Shown piece by piece: positions 26,171-38,716 of a stretch of DNA of 64,000 bases; position 1 is the stretch's first letter; every line of letters begins with the position of its first letter. Origin of the DNA: Erigeron canadensis (lineage: Eukaryota; Streptophyta; Magnoliopsida; Asterales; Asteraceae); assembly GCF_010389155.1 (NCBI RefSeq), contig NC_057766.1, positions 28,281,516 to 28,345,515 of the forward strand, read 5' to 3'. Below the pieces are notes generated by a model. It had not been told where the DNA came from. It saw only the letters and a list, made by a program, of their open reading frames with translations, and did not search any database. The position numbers were made by a program, and so were the translations under genes.

Positions 26171-29100
26171 ATGTTTGTTAAAAAGCTAGTGGAAAAGGCT
26201 TCCTTGAAGAAGGTAATTACTAATTACAGTAAGCTTTTTATATTATATTTTGGAACTTTATACTGCTGATTATTGATTATTATAAAATAAAAGATCAGGT
26301 GCTAATTGTTTTGGTTTTTAATTTCATGTGTTGTTTGGTAGATCATTTAGAAATAAGCAAATTTTTTTTTTGAATTAAAAAAATCTATGGTTATCATGTA
26401 TTTTATATTATAAAATTAAAACATTTCAGGTGGAAAAAGCAAAGAATAAGTAGTGTGCGATATATTTATGTAAAGAAGAATATAATTATAATTATAGAAA
26501 CAGTAAATGAGAATGCTTTTAGTATAACTATTTTTAACACAGTAATAATTAGTGAAATGTATCCTATTGGTCCATAGTTAACTTTTTAGAATTCCTTTTG
26601 TTTTTTTTCTTTATTGTATTTATTATTATTATTATTGATATTGATACTATTGGTAGAATTTGCAGTATTGTGTTAAATAGCTAAGAGTTATTAATCTGGT
26701 AGCCAAGTAAGTTGCAATTTTTTTTTAAAATTATTTTTTAATTTTCTTACGAGTTTGGGTAATCCAACTCGCTTAGAGAACGGACTAATCCCAAATCGAC
26801 TCGTTTTGGAAGCATGTGTCAAGAAAGGAAATGGTTAGTTAATTACTTAATTTTTACCTGATTCACTAATTGACGTACGAGGAAAATTGATTGATTTCTG
26901 TTGGATTTGTATTATTATTATTATTATTATTATTTTAAATAATTTCTAATGTCAATAATTGAGCTACGTGTTATCATATAAGAATCCCAAATCATTACTT
27001 TTATCATTAATTTATGTTATTTTGTCACTAGTATATATATGATTTCTGATTAGTCCAAATGTCCAATCATCAATGCTTTAAAATTTTCAGCCCATAGTTT
27101 TCTTTTACTATTATTATATTAAGGGTTTTGTCAAACAATCTTAAGGACTTTCGTTAAATTAAATTACATAGTTATATGATTACCATTCAGGTTTAAGTAT
27201 CTAATATTGAATTAATAATAAAATGATGTTAATAATAAAATCATAATAAAATGGAGGACCAAAGTGTTTTAAAAAGTTGCCTAGTTTAGAATGATGTTTA
27301 ATATTTTTTAGTCTTTTACAAAAGGAAAGTTTTATGTAAAATAAAAGAGAGAAAACTTGGAATGCATTTTTTTGGTTTTTGTTGATGTGTCAATTCATGT
27401 GATGCCCAATTATTAAATTACTAAAAAAATGTGATCGTGAAAACATAGCTAATTCAATGACCAACATCGAAAAAGAAAAAAAGTTATGCATTTTCTCTTT
27501 CTTTCTGTAAATGTAAATGTACGGAAAGAAAGAGAAAATGCATAAAGTTATCGACTTTTTGATGTGTGTCATAATAGATTTTGATGTGTCATGTGTGTCA
27601 TCACCAAGTTTTTAAGGCAGTCTTTACGCTTACCATTTCAGTCCTATGATTACTCAAGGTTTTATATGTTCTAAACATCCATATACTGTTGGATATCATA
27701 GTGCAAAGCACCCTGAGAGCATTTGTTAGTTCTAATCCTAATCGACTTGCATTCCTTGAAAAATAATTTAGATGTTCGTATGATGTTGATTTGTATATTA
27801 GTGTTTAAATGTGTCGTTATGACTTTTGCATTGATGAAAACAAGACCAAGAGTTAAATTAGATATAGTTCTGTAACTCTGGTTGTTAGAAATCTCAATGG
27901 TGGATTTTCCTTTTTATTCTAATTATAAAATACAGTAATAAATACACTTCTTCACTACTAATACTATCAATACTTGTGCTGCAGCCTGGAGGGAATCCAG
28001 ATTGTTTGAAGTCTGACGAATTAAACCCACGCCCTATTTTCCATCACGGAGTTCCATCAGGATGTAACTTGTTGGCTCATGACCCCATTCAGAAGATTCT
28101 CGCTATATCAAGCATGTAAGCATCTGTTACCTATAAGGTTTACTGGTGTTGTTCATGCTGGTATAATCATAAGAAATATCTACATTATATCTGTGGTTTT
28201 ATAGCTTTTCTTTTTTAAGAACAAAAATTCAAATTGATATACTCGTAATAGTTTATAGATCATGACTCTGTTTATAAAAGTGCACACTGCAAAATAAATT
28301 TCAAAAATAAGGCTTGAACCAAGGACTATTAGACTTAGACACGTTGTCTATGGGTTTCATCATGAAAGTACTCCCCCTAGATACAAAGGTTTTGTAGAAG
28401 TATATTCAGAAAAAAATAGAGAATATCATCAAAGACTCAAAGTATTAATGTACTTGTACATGGCATGTTCTTAATCCATGATCTAATTAAATAGGGATTT
28501 TCTTTTTCATTAGAGATGGGCGGATTAAGTTATTTGGACAAGATAACACTCAGGCTGTACTGGAATCTCCCGAGGCAATACCAAGCAAATTTCTGCAGGT
28601 ATGTCATCCCCTAGATATTCTCCATACCTACGTAACACCCTCTACATCAGTTCAGGTAATCTGTGACGAGGAATATTTACTGACTTCTCATTAACTATTG
28701 TATTCCTTCTTCCAGTTCATTCATAACGAACAGTTTCTTATAAACATAAATGAGAAGAATCATATTGAGGTAAAGCCTTTTGGATATAATTTAATACCAT
28801 ATACTCCCTCTCACTTTTGTCTCATTTTTTCTTGTAATGGAGGCATACTTGCTAAATACACCAGGTTAATGTGTGGTCTTACCTACTATTCTATATACAC
28901 AGGTTTGGGATATAGAGATGAAGTCGTTAGCTCATGTACATATATTTAAGGAAGAAATTACATCTTTTACGATCCTTCAACGTACCTTTTACATGTAAGT
29001 GTTTCTCAAATATCTTAAGGATGTTCAGTGATTGTAGAGAATTAAGTTTTTCAGATCACAGACCTACAGTGATTATATATGTCCTCAACAGGTATGTTGG

Positions 29101-32100
29101 AGACTCATTTGGTAATGTTTCGGTTCTGAAATTTGACAAAGAAACATGTAGTATAGTACAAATGAAATACCGAATTCCGTTTTCTGCATCTCATGGTGAG
29201 CCACATCTTTTGTAAGATCTAAATCTAATTACATGCATTTTTTAGCTAGTGCGGATATACTCATAAATCAGATATTGTTGAAACTGAGGTAGCTATCAAC
29301 ATCGTTGTGCTCATATAGTCGTATCACACATAAAAAAATGGTGGATTTTTTGTAGCAAGTCTTCTAGTGCATCTTTGACTTAAGTTCTTAATTCAATGTA
29401 TCTAGGTAATGCAACAGAGGAAATCAGCGATGCTGCTGTTATGTATATACTGCCTCAACCAGAAGCTACAAGTAAAAGGTGATGTTCAATATCAGTCTTC
29501 TATATTGACATAAGCAACTATTATAATTTATACATCTCTCAAATCTTACATTATGTGTCATTTATTAATTCAGGATTCTTATAATTTATAAAAACGGATT
29601 CATTGCATTATGGTCAATTCAAGATAGCAAAACCATCTTTACTACCGGAGGAACTCTAATTCACTCGCTTAATCATGATACAAAAAAAGTGTCTGCTGCA
29701 TGCTGGGCTTGTCCCCTAGGAAGTAAAGTAGTTATTGGGTACAGCAATGGAGAACTTCTAGGATGGAGTGTCCCTCACTCTATAGAATCAAAAACTGAAT
29801 CTGCAACTGATAATGGGTTAGGCGGTATACAAAGTGGTCCTCTATTTAAATTAAATCTTGGGTATAAGCTGGACAAAGTTCCCATAGCCCGATTGAGATG
29901 GGCTTATGCTGATGGGAAGGCAAGTCGACTCTATGTTCTTGGTGCTTCTGATTTCTCATCTCCAAACTTGTTGCAGGTATTCAGAACTTATTATCGTCAT
30001 TTCTCTTTAAAAGACTTGATCTGGTGCTGATATCATTCAGCTTTCTATGGCAGGTTATTATTATCAATGAACAGATCGAATCTCGCACTACTAAACTGGG
30101 AATTCCTTCACCTGAGCCGTGCATTGACATGGAAATTGTTTCATCAAACATTGAACACGGCAAACATAAAGAGGACTGCTTTCTTGTGGTTGGCAAGTCT
30201 GGCCATGTTTATATATATGATGATTTCTTGATTGAAAAATATTTAGTTCAGTCCCAATCCAGGTCTCCACCATCACTTCCAAAAGAGGTAAAAGTGAGAC
30301 TACCGTTTGTTGACCCATGCATCACTGTAGCAAAGTTTATCACTGATAATCCATGCATGTTATCTTCTGCTGATGAGGTAACATCAACTTTCATGTTCTT
30401 AGGACATGTTTTTGTTACAAAAGAAAAGGAAGCAGAAAACCATATTCATATATGCTGTTTGGTTTGTCAGGAGTACAGATTGATGTCAAAAAAGATACCT
30501 TCACTGTTTTCGTTAGAGGCTAAGCAAAAAGATGGATCTTCAACAACCGGTTTTAGCAGTTTCTCAAATTTTAAAAACATTTATATAACAGGACACAGCA
30601 ATGGAGCTATCAACTTTTGGGATGCATCATCTCCACTTTTGATTCCAATCGTATCAATTAATCAACAGGTGACATCATATGTTTACCATCATATGTTTAC
30701 CTGAATTTTTCATTGAAGAAGATGAATAGAAATGGAACCCTCATTTATGCAATAGCCACCCTGCATCACTGGATTGTACATTAAAGTAATCTTAAATCTT
30801 ATTATCCTCTGTTGTTTGCCTTCAACAATACAGAGTGAGGATGATCAGTCTTTAAGTGGGATACCCTTGACTGCGTTGTGCTATGATATGGAATCACGTC
30901 TCCTCTTATCTGGAGATCAAAGTGGAACAGTAAGTGTGCTCAGTTTTACAGATTGTTGGAGTTTGTTACAGTTCAGTTTAAATGATATGGTTTAATGTAT
31001 GATATGTTATGCTGCAGGTTAGAATTATCAAGTTTAAGCCTGAACCATATGCCACAGACGGCGGCTTTTTGTCCTTACAAGGTACTAGCTATCTTCTTGT
31101 TAGCTCATATATAAATGCATACTTTATGCACTGATGATGTTACATATTCCTAAAATGTGCCAGGAAGTTCAAAGAAAGGAAGCAATATCATTCAAAATGT
31201 TAAACTTGTGAAGGTTAATGGAGCAGTGCTTTCAGTAGTTGCAAGCCATGACTCTAAACATATTGCTGTTGGGTCAGATAAAGGATATGTAAGATGTCAT
31301 ATTTCTTGTCCTCTTTTTGCCCCATTTCAACTACCACCTGATTTAGCAATTATTGATGCAGGTTTCAGTAATTTATACCGGGGGACCAACCGTGTTGTAC
31401 GAGAAACATATAGCAAGTGAATTGTCTACAGCTATCATCTCTCTGCAGTTTGGAATGTGCAGCTTGCATGGGTTTGAGAAGAGTGTCTTAGTGGTGGCAA
31501 CAAAGGATTCATCAGCTTGGGCACTTGAAAGTGAAACCGGGAATATTCTCAATACTGCAGCAGTCCATCCAAAAAAACCTTCTAAAGCTTTACTCATCCA
31601 CATGTTGGGTACCAATCATACTTTCTTTGAGAGGCTTTTGTATTGTTAACTTGGTGGAAAATGAAAAAAAATTAACCAAGTGCTATCTGACGTTACAGAT
31701 GACCAAAGGGTATCTGGCAGAGGATCTATTGGATCCAGGAGTGGCAATTCCTTTGATGATGGCATTGTTAAGGATCTATTGCTGCTATGTTCTGAGAAAG
31801 CTGCTTACATATATTCACTTCCCCATGTGGTTCAGGTTAGAAGTCTAGTTTTTTTGATATCCATAACACTCGGCGTAAACATATATACTCAGCAATTTAC
31901 AATTTATTCAGGGTGTGAAGAAGGTTTGCTACAAAAAGAAGTTCAATTCATCACTTTGTTGCTGGGCTTCAACATGTTGTGCAGATACTGGCCTTATACT
32001 TGTCTTTACTAATGGGAAGATTGAAATTAGGTTATATTCTAAACACATTTATATATATTCGTAATATTACGTTCTGATGTTTGTATTGAAATGTGATTGC

Positions 32101-33771
32101 CTATATATTCTCATTTCAGATCCCTTCCAGAATTATCTCTTTTGAAGGCAACATCAATAAGAGGCCTTGCACTTTCGATATCAACACCAAATTCCTTACC
32201 TGATAGCTCAGTTTGTGCTTCACAAAATGGTGATATCATCGTGGTACTACACTGTTTATACTTCAGAAATGATAAAGTAGTCTAAATTGAAGTTTTAATG
32301 AATTTCAAAACTTCTATGGTACAGGTAAATGGTGATCAAGAAGTATTTATTGTTTCTGTTTTACTCCAAAGGGAAATCTTCAGGTAATGCCTAAAATTGA
32401 ATAGTTAGAATCATTTGTGTAGGGTGTGCTTTAGATATATCTTATTTTTCGTGACAATGTTTTAAATTTTCTAGGCATTTGGACTCGGCTACCCAAGTTT
32501 ATAATAAAAATCTGATATTTCCACTAGGAATTCAGCCTGATCATGTTATCCACAAAGAAAAGAAAAAGGTTCTTACTTTATTAAACTCTACCGCTCCTCT
32601 GAGATCTTGTAATACAGTACCAAAATTATTTAATGTTTGTACATACTATATACAACAGGGAATCTTTAGCTCTATGATCAAAGGAAGCAAAGCAAAACAA
32701 GAGCCGGAACTAGAATTAGAGTCTTCAAGAGAAAGCTTCGAAGAACTGTCCACATTATTTTCAGTGGCTAACTTTCCATTGGAGAGTGAAACCCGAGAAA
32801 TTTCCCCTACAAATGAAGATGAGGTTGAATTGGATATAGGTTAGATGTTTGACCTTTTCAACAATCAACATCATAATCCTACTTCCATTATACTGCTGGC
32901 TTTGTGATTTGGATCAGAAAATATTGTTTAGCTATCAAAAGTTATTTATATCTTTATGTATTTTCTTTTAGATGATATCGACATTGATGGTCTAGAGGAG
33001 AAACCCAAAGGCAATACTATGATGGCAGCACTTAACAAACAGAAACTTACGAGTAAATTTAATGCATTTAAAGGTTAGTTCATCTTATCAGAAACATTAG
33101 TCACACGTGATTTTGAAAGAAATGGATGTGACTTGAAGATTAATTGTCATATTTACAGGTAAATTGAAAGAGATGAATGGCAAAAAGGAGAAGGTGCAAG
33201 TGAAGGAAGAACCAAGAGATGAGAAGACTGGTTCTGTAGATCAAATTAAAAAAAAATATGGATTTAGCTTGACTGGCGTAAGTATCTGCTATGCTAATAA
33301 TTTTGTATAATGCTAATCTCTATGAAAGGTTATAAGCATTGACTTGCTGACTATAATGAAATCGTAAGGTAATTTATAAAGTTTGAAGTTGTGTCTCGGA
33401 ATTTAGTTATTGATATCTTCTTGGTGACGCTGCAGGAAACAAGTGCAGCTAAAATGGCACAAAACAAGCTGGGTGAAAACATAAGAAAGCTGAAGGTTTG
33501 CTTATAATATCTCTTTGGCTCTACCTAGCATTGTCAACTTTTGATTTATAGCACAAAACTTTTTCTAACTGAACTGTTCTTGATCAGTGTGTACTGATCG
33601 GTTTTAATGCTATAACTACAAAACGCTGCTCTAGAATTAACTCAATTGACCCATTAACCCTGATGACTTGTGATTTGACAGGGAATCAACTTGAAAACAG
33701 CAGAAATGCAAGACAATGCACACACATTCTCTTCGATGGCAAAAGAGGTGCTGCGAACTGCTGAAAAGTGA
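26171..33771 (+). CDS. Tomosyn / lethal(2)giant larvae-like WD40 protein
   Basis: Predicted regulator of SNARE-dependent exocytosis that binds syntaxins at the plasma membrane. I join 24 exons in frame: 26171-26212, 27985-28115, 28514-28598, 28716-28769, 28903-28994, 29092-29195, 29406-29478, 29574-29976, 30054-30377, 30471-30668, 30834-30929, 31018-31081, 31164-31288, 31362-31608, 31699-31835, 31912-32030, 32120-32243, 32325-32383, 32475-32568, 32659-32839, 32972-33073, 33159-33277, 33436-33495 and 33682-33771. The sum is 3123 nt, 1040 aa. The start MFVKKLVEKASLKK and early FHHGVPSG, DGRIKLFG and ESPEAIPSKFLQF follow the plant tomosyn pattern. WD-like blades include TGHSNGAINFWD and LLLSGDQSGTVRI. 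The last roughly 90 residues, with KKKYGFSL and NIRKLKGINLKTAEMQD, look like an R-SNARE coiled coil. Length is normal. Intron 1 (1.77 kb) carries a strong hairpin. A fragment of exons 20-21 is duplicated at 36.55 kb. Confidence 0.92.
27484..27545. repeat. Near-perfect hairpin in tomosyn intron 1
   Basis: Arms of 26 bases pair with only one G-T wobble around a 10-base loop. The arms read TTATGCATTTTCTC... and ...GAGAAAATGCATAA. Weaker complementarity extends to about 27458 and 27573. It could be a foldback MITE or a small-RNA hairpin on the sense strand of the intron. Confidence 0.75.
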
Positions 33772-34199
33772 ACATGACCGCCGAACCTCATGATATATCC
33801 TCGTGCAGGTCTTTTTTTAGAGTGTTTTTTTTTTTTAAGGATTATCATAGATATTGTTTTGGATCACATACAATGTATAGCGAGATCACAGTAATTTCCT
33901 TTTTTAAGGATTATTTTCACTGTAAAAACTCAGTGTATGTACATGATAGCATTATCATAGCATGATGTAGATTTCTTACAAAAATTGCTACTTGTATTGA
34001 AATAACATATAAGTTCTTAAAAAAATTTCGAAGGAATTTCTGAGCCAAAATGTTCATGTGGTTAAAGGTTTCCGTATACTTTGTTATGGATATTTACATT
34101 AAAATTTGGTGGGTTTTTGTGTGTGCTCACACACATAATATAGGAAACTTTCTTCCAATTTATCAGTTTTAGAATTCGACAACCAAACTATTTATAATT
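33772..34199. other. Tomosyn-like gene 3' flank
   Basis: This is the presumed 3' untranslated region followed by AT-rich spacer. There is no gene. Confidence 0.45.
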
Positions 34200-34393
34200 G
34201 GAATAAAGTTTGTTTCCAGTTTATGCAAAAAGCCTTGTCGGGACATATAAACCGTGACCAAGCCTTATGCGGCCAGGATTTTCAGTACCGGTCTTGGTCC
34301 CGGCCTAGGTACAGGCTTGGACTTTTCCTGATTTGCACATCTCTAATTTATCGGCTGAAGTTAACCTTTCTTAAAATAAATCAATGGTAAATA
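34200..34393. repeat. Spacer module R, copy 1
   Basis: The module has the words TTATGCAAAAAG, CTTGTCGGG, ATAAACCGTGACCAAGCCTT and CACATCTCTAATTTAT in fixed order. The same order appears near 53.44-53.64, 57.72-57.91 and 60.95-61.18 kb. Here it lies between the tomosyn-like gene and the THEP1 gene. No coding function is seen. Confidence 0.75.
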
Positions 34394-34585
34394 GTAGAAA
34401 GGAACTTATTTTTCTTTATTTTATAATGACTCTATAGCATCATGCTATACTTAAACTTGTTATAGTGATCAAAATTACATTAACAGCACAAATCCTACAA
34501 AGTGTACTTTGACAGATCCATAAACCAGGGGTGCTTTGTTATCCCAGTTCTTTAACATGGACTTTAACAAAGATGGGCACTGAGA

Positions 34586-35962
34586 TTAGTCCAGATTGTC
34601 AGTCAAACGTGAATATATTTGATCTTTCATGGCATCTCTGTTGTTTGTTGTTAGAGTAAAAAGAGTTGCTCCTGGATGACTTTTCAACCTCCCAACTGCA
34701 GAAAGACATATGTTTAAATAACAGAATACTAGATCAGGTAATAAGCAATTCCAATAACATTTAAATATATGATTTTAAGTTTTAGACAATCCATAGTTGA
34801 CTATTTTCTGTAACAAAGAACGTGTAGCGGGATATGCAAGCGTACCTGCAGGTATATCTCGGCCAGCCTTTGGCACCGGTATGGTAGCTAACAGTGGTTT
34901 ATTAGACTCCAGAACCCGCAACACTGCAGGGAAAAACAACGAACTAAACAACTCCATCTTACCAACTTCGTCTATGACAAATAGATCGGTGTCTGCTTTG
35001 ACCTGGAAATGAACGTCTAAAATGAATCTCTTCTGTTTGCAAGGAAACTTAGTTTGACTTTTGAGGTCAAACATCTTAATTTCCATATCCAAAGTGTACA
35101 TTGATCATGCTACGTGTCAGTATCAACATTTTTAGTGAAAATCATATTGGTCTATCTGACCATTAAAGTCAAACTAAATTACTCTCTAGGAGAATGAAAA
35201 AAATTGTATAATGCATCTCTCAATTTACTTATTCTAAATATAACAAATAAGTACCATGAGTAACCCGGAGTCAGTGAAATGGTAGAGCCCAAACGAACGA
35301 AGAGAAAAAATCTAATAAATTATGTTCGTAGTATTGAAATATATAAGGTCGACAAGCAGGACAAACCTGTAACTCAGGTAACGCCAAAGACTCAAATGAT
35401 GCTACGTCGACTTTGTATCTCCCCACATTAGGCCATCTAACGGACTCTGCACTGCCAACCGTTGACAAACCAAATCATAGACACGATGTTTAGTTAAGTA
35501 GATAGAAACGCCAAAAATAGAATACTTGCCTTGAAGTAGGATTAACAGAAGCAAGAGGAGCAGTACGCCCATCTAACGTAACAACCTCAAAACCTACTCT
35601 TTCCCCTCCTCGTCTTATCTCGCCTGTGCATTATGCATATCAAATATTTCAGAAAAACTGGCACAACTACAAAAAATTCCTAAAAACATAAAAATTATAA
35701 AGAAAAGAGGGAGTGGTTAATAATTACGAGTGAAGAAGCCCTGGATTTTCAAATTTGGATTGGATGTTTTGAGTATCTCCAAAACCTTGGAGATTAAAGT
35801 TGTTTTACCAACACCCTGATTATTTCATAACAAAAAAACAAAAAAAATCGAATCAGATTTCTAACAAACTTCAGTTAATTTCATGGATGGATGGAAAATT
35901 CAAAATTGGAAAAAAAAACTTACAGGAGAACCAGTCACCAAAAAGCACTTTTGACCTGCCAT
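34586..35962 (-). CDS. THEP1/NTPCR-type nucleoside-triphosphatase
   Basis: Small P-loop enzyme expected to hydrolyse nucleoside triphosphates. Its cellular role in plants is poorly known. Reading from the right, six exons join in frame: 35924-35962, 35728-35815, 35530-35623, 35367-35451, 34846-35002 and 34586-34695. The sum is 573 nt, 190 aa, the usual size of the family. It starts MAGQKCFLVTG. The Walker A motif GSPGVGKTT spans exons 1 and 2. GFFTREIRRGG, RVGFEVVTLDG and the Walker B-like LFVIDEVGKMEL follow, and the C-terminus has NNRDAMKDQIYSRL. The intron after exon 3 starts with GC (AG|GCAAGT), a GC-AG intron. The gene looks intact and is the likely parent of the broken copies at 37.4-45.8, 49.1-50.0 and 61.2-62.0 kb. 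Confidence 0.92.
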
Positions 35963-36083
35963 TATTTGATTTAATTTTTGTGCATCTTTTTCTAACAGCA
36001 GATAATAATATGTAATATCTATTTACTACTGTTATATTTTGTATTCGATAAATTTAACGGAAGGGAAAAGTAATCAACAATAT

Positions 36084-36164
36084 CCGCTGTAGCACAATCA
36101 ACTGTTAGCAAATTAAACACGTCTCCTCTAACCAAGGAGTCCCAGGTTCAAGTCCTGGCAGCTG
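36084..36164 (+). ncRNA. tRNA-like unit, copy A
   Basis: CCGCTG at the start pairs with CAGCTG at the end except for one position. The T-arm CCAGG-TTCAAGT-CCTGG is perfect and contains a B-box. TAGCACAA after the acceptor stem resembles an A-box but lacks the GG. Two inner hairpins are possible: TGTT/AACA and CTCC/GGAG. Seven Ts follow at 36169-36175, a Pol III-type stop. The start lies 122 bp upstream of the THEP1 start codon, on the opposite strand. It is not a canonical tRNA because no D-arm forms. Confidence 0.5.
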
Positions 36165-36292
36165 AAACTTTTTTTGTAACTATACAAAAGTCATTTTTTT
36201 CCCCAAATTATATTCCTCTCTTTTGTCAGGATTTACCCCTGATTTGTCTAAATTATTTGTATTCCTTTTTTTGTTTGTTATGAATATGTGTT

Positions 36293-36330
36293 ACTCCTTC
36301 ACGAGAGTCCCAGGTTCAAGTCCTGGCAGC
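36293..36330 (+). repeat. tRNA-like unit, 3' half only (copy B)
   Basis: Only the GAGTCCCAGG...CCTGGCAGC part with the T-arm and B-box is present. The 5' half is replaced by unrelated AT-rich sequence. It is a truncated member of the family. Confidence 0.6.
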
Positions 36331-36549
36331 AGAAAAAAAATATTGTTTTAAACAAATTTTCTTTCAAACACATTATAGTTTGATCAAATCGTACATATCC
36401 TTATCTACCCAGTAACTTTTGAATCAAATTAATGGTCTATGATTTCACTAGGTTGTTTATATTCTTTCATGATTTTTTTCCCAACAATTTTCTAAATTAT
36501 TTATATTTATTTTTTTTCTTCTCATAATTTTTTCCCCAATAATTTCCCT

Positions 36550-36845
36550 AAGCTTCGAAAATCTGTCCACATTATTTTCAGTGGCAAACTTTCCATTGGA
36601 GAGTGAAACCTGAGAAACTCTCCGTACAGATGAAGATGAGGTTGAACTGGATATAGGTTAGATGTTTGACTTAGTCATTTGAATCAGAAACTATTGTTTA
36701 GCTATCAAAAAAGTTTATTAATATCTTTATGTATTTTCTTTTAAATGATATCGACATTGATGGTCTAGAGGATAAAGCCAAAGGAAATTAATAAATACTA
36801 TGATGGCAGCACTTAACAAACAGAAACTTACGAGTAAATTAATGA
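36550..36845 (+). pseudogene. Duplicated fragment of tomosyn exons 20-21
   Basis: The stretch matches 32735-33062 of the tomosyn-like gene: the end of exon 20, the intron (shortened) and most of exon 21. Several substitutions and small indels break the frame. Because the intron is retained, the copy came from DNA and not from mRNA. It shows that duplication around here also captured the neighbouring gene. Confidence 0.85.
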
Positions 36846-36929
36846 TGTACGTTCGGTTTGTCGGTGCTTAGCTAACAATCTTTCTTTGACCATATAAATA
36901 AATTTGAAGCAAGAAATAATCAATAAATT

Positions 36930-37010
36930 CAGCTGTAGCACAATCAACTCTTGATATGGTTTTCAAGCCGGCTCCTTAATTGGTGTCCCAGGTTCAAGTC
37001 CTGGCAGCTG
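36930..37010 (+). ncRNA. tRNA-like unit, copy C
   Basis: The acceptor-like stem is CAGCTG with CAGCTG, a perfect pairing that differs from the CCGCTG/CAGCGG of copy F. Hairpin CTTGA/TCAAG, then CTCC/GGTG (one mismatch), then the T-arm CCAGG-TTCAAGT-CCTGG follow. A run of six Ts is at 37022-37027. The upstream AAATAAATTTGAAGC block is shared with copies E and F. Confidence 0.5.
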
Positions 37011-37427
37011 AAAAAGAATTATTTTTTACAGTTTTTTTTTCCAAACACATTATAGTTTGACCAAATTGCATATATTTCCATACCCGGTAACTTTCTTTTT
37101 TGGTCATGAATTTTTGCCCAGAAATTTGGCTAAATTAATGATCTATATTCCTTTCTAATTTGTCATGATTTCTAATTCAATTCTAGCTCACCACGGTCGA
37201 GTTTAATGTGCACAGGAGGCAAATAAATCAACAGTAAAGTCCATACATCATTAATTTATGTATATCATTGAAAAAAAAATATATTAATGTACGTGTACTG
37301 GATGGAGTCTGGAGGCATATAGCCAAATAGTAGAAAGGAACATTTTTTTCTTTATTTAATAATAACTATATAGCATCAGGGGTTCTGATCTGAAAGAAAA
37401 AGAACATGGACTTTAACAAAGATGGAC

Positions 37428-38253
37428 ACTGAGATTAGTCCGGATTGTAAACAGGAATATATTCGATCTTTCATGGCATCCCTGTTGTTCGTTTTTAGAT
37501 TAAAAACAGTTGCTCCTGGATGACTTTTCAACCTCGCAACTGCAGAATACATACATTGAAACAAAAGATCAGGTGATGTGCAATAAGATTTCAATATTTG
37601 ACTTTCACAATCCATGGCTGACTATATTTTTCTACACCAAAGACTGTGTAACGGAAAAATGTGTATGCGAGTGTACCTGCAGGTTTTCTCGGCCACCCTT
37701 TGGAGCTGGTATGGTAGCTAGCAATGGTTTATTAAGCTCGAGAACCCGCAACACTGCAGGGAAAAACAAGGAACTAAACAACTCCATCTTACCAACTTCG
37801 TCTATGACAAATAGATCGATGTCTTCTTTGACCTGGAAATGAACGTCTAAATGAATCTCTCCTGTTTGCAAGGAAAGTTTGTTTGACTTTTGAGGTCAGA
37901 CATCTTAATTTCCATTAGAGTATGCTACATGTCAGTACCAACATTTTGCATTTGTGTCCGTTGCTAAATGTTAATGGTGTTTATAAGTTTTCTTTGTTAT
38001 ATATCAATTCGAATTTAGTTTTTGAGTGAAAATCATATTGGTCTATTTGACCATTAAAGTCACAATGGTTATAATGCATCTCTCCAATCGAATTATGTTC
38101 ATAGTATTGAAGTAGATAAGGTCGACAAGCAGGACAAACCTGTAACTCATGCAAAGCCAAAGACTCAAATGATGCTACATCAACTTTGTATCAACCACAT
38201 TTGGCCATCAAACGGACTCTGCACTTCCAACCGTTGACAAACCAAATCATATA
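37428..38253 (-). pseudogene. THEP1 pseudogene, 3' part (exons 4-6)
   Basis: Copies of exon 6 (to 37539), exon 5 (37677-37832) and exon 4 (38140-38223) lie in the parental order with introns retained. Exon 5 still reads VKEDIDLFVIDEVGKMEL but has lost one base near its end. Exon 6 has lost several bases before the stop, and exon 4 has lost one base. All three cause frameshifts. The Copia element begins 30 bp beyond exon 4, in what was intron 3. The 5' part resumes at 45332. Confidence 0.88.
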
Positions 38254-38699
38254 TGTTGGAAATAATATGATTCATATTAATTAATATAATGAAAAACATG
38301 ATTAAGATTACCTGAAGATCCTGAGGAACTTGTTAGTTGATTCAGCATACGTGCCATTGTGATCGGTTCCCAAATTAAGATGATTATGGATTAGATGGGG
38401 AAGAAGAGAAAGCACACACAAATAATGGGGCAGCCGAAATTAGTGATTGATTAGTCACTAATGACTTAATTATGTTATATTTATATATATAACATTTATA
38501 CTTAGCCCCCTTGGTGTTTTGTGTGATGTGTATTATAAGTCTCTTTAATTCTAATCACCTAATGGGAAACCCTATATTATGTTATTAATGGTAAATACGC
38601 CCATCGTATATTTACCGACATAAGGATTTTAATTATTTGTCAATTATCATATCGGACTGATATATGATCGGTGAAGGTCACAACTACGTGAGTCCAACA
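38254..38699 (-). repeat. Copia 3' LTR
   Basis: 446 bp with TGTTGG/CCAACA ends. It differs from the other LTR at five positions, all transitions. Confidence 0.95.
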
Positions 38700-38716
38700 T
38701 TCTCCCACTTGACCAA
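38700..38716 (-). other. Polypurine tract of the Copia element
   Basis: Directly inside the 3' LTR the minus strand reads a purine-rich CAAGTGGGAGAA. This is the expected place for plus-strand priming. Confidence 0.7.

Noticed and set aside
36084..36164. Canonical tRNA gene
   Set aside because: The T-arm, acceptor-like stem and B-box are present, but no D-arm forms, the G18-G19 pair is missing and the middle loop is not seven bases. It is kept as tRNA-like only.
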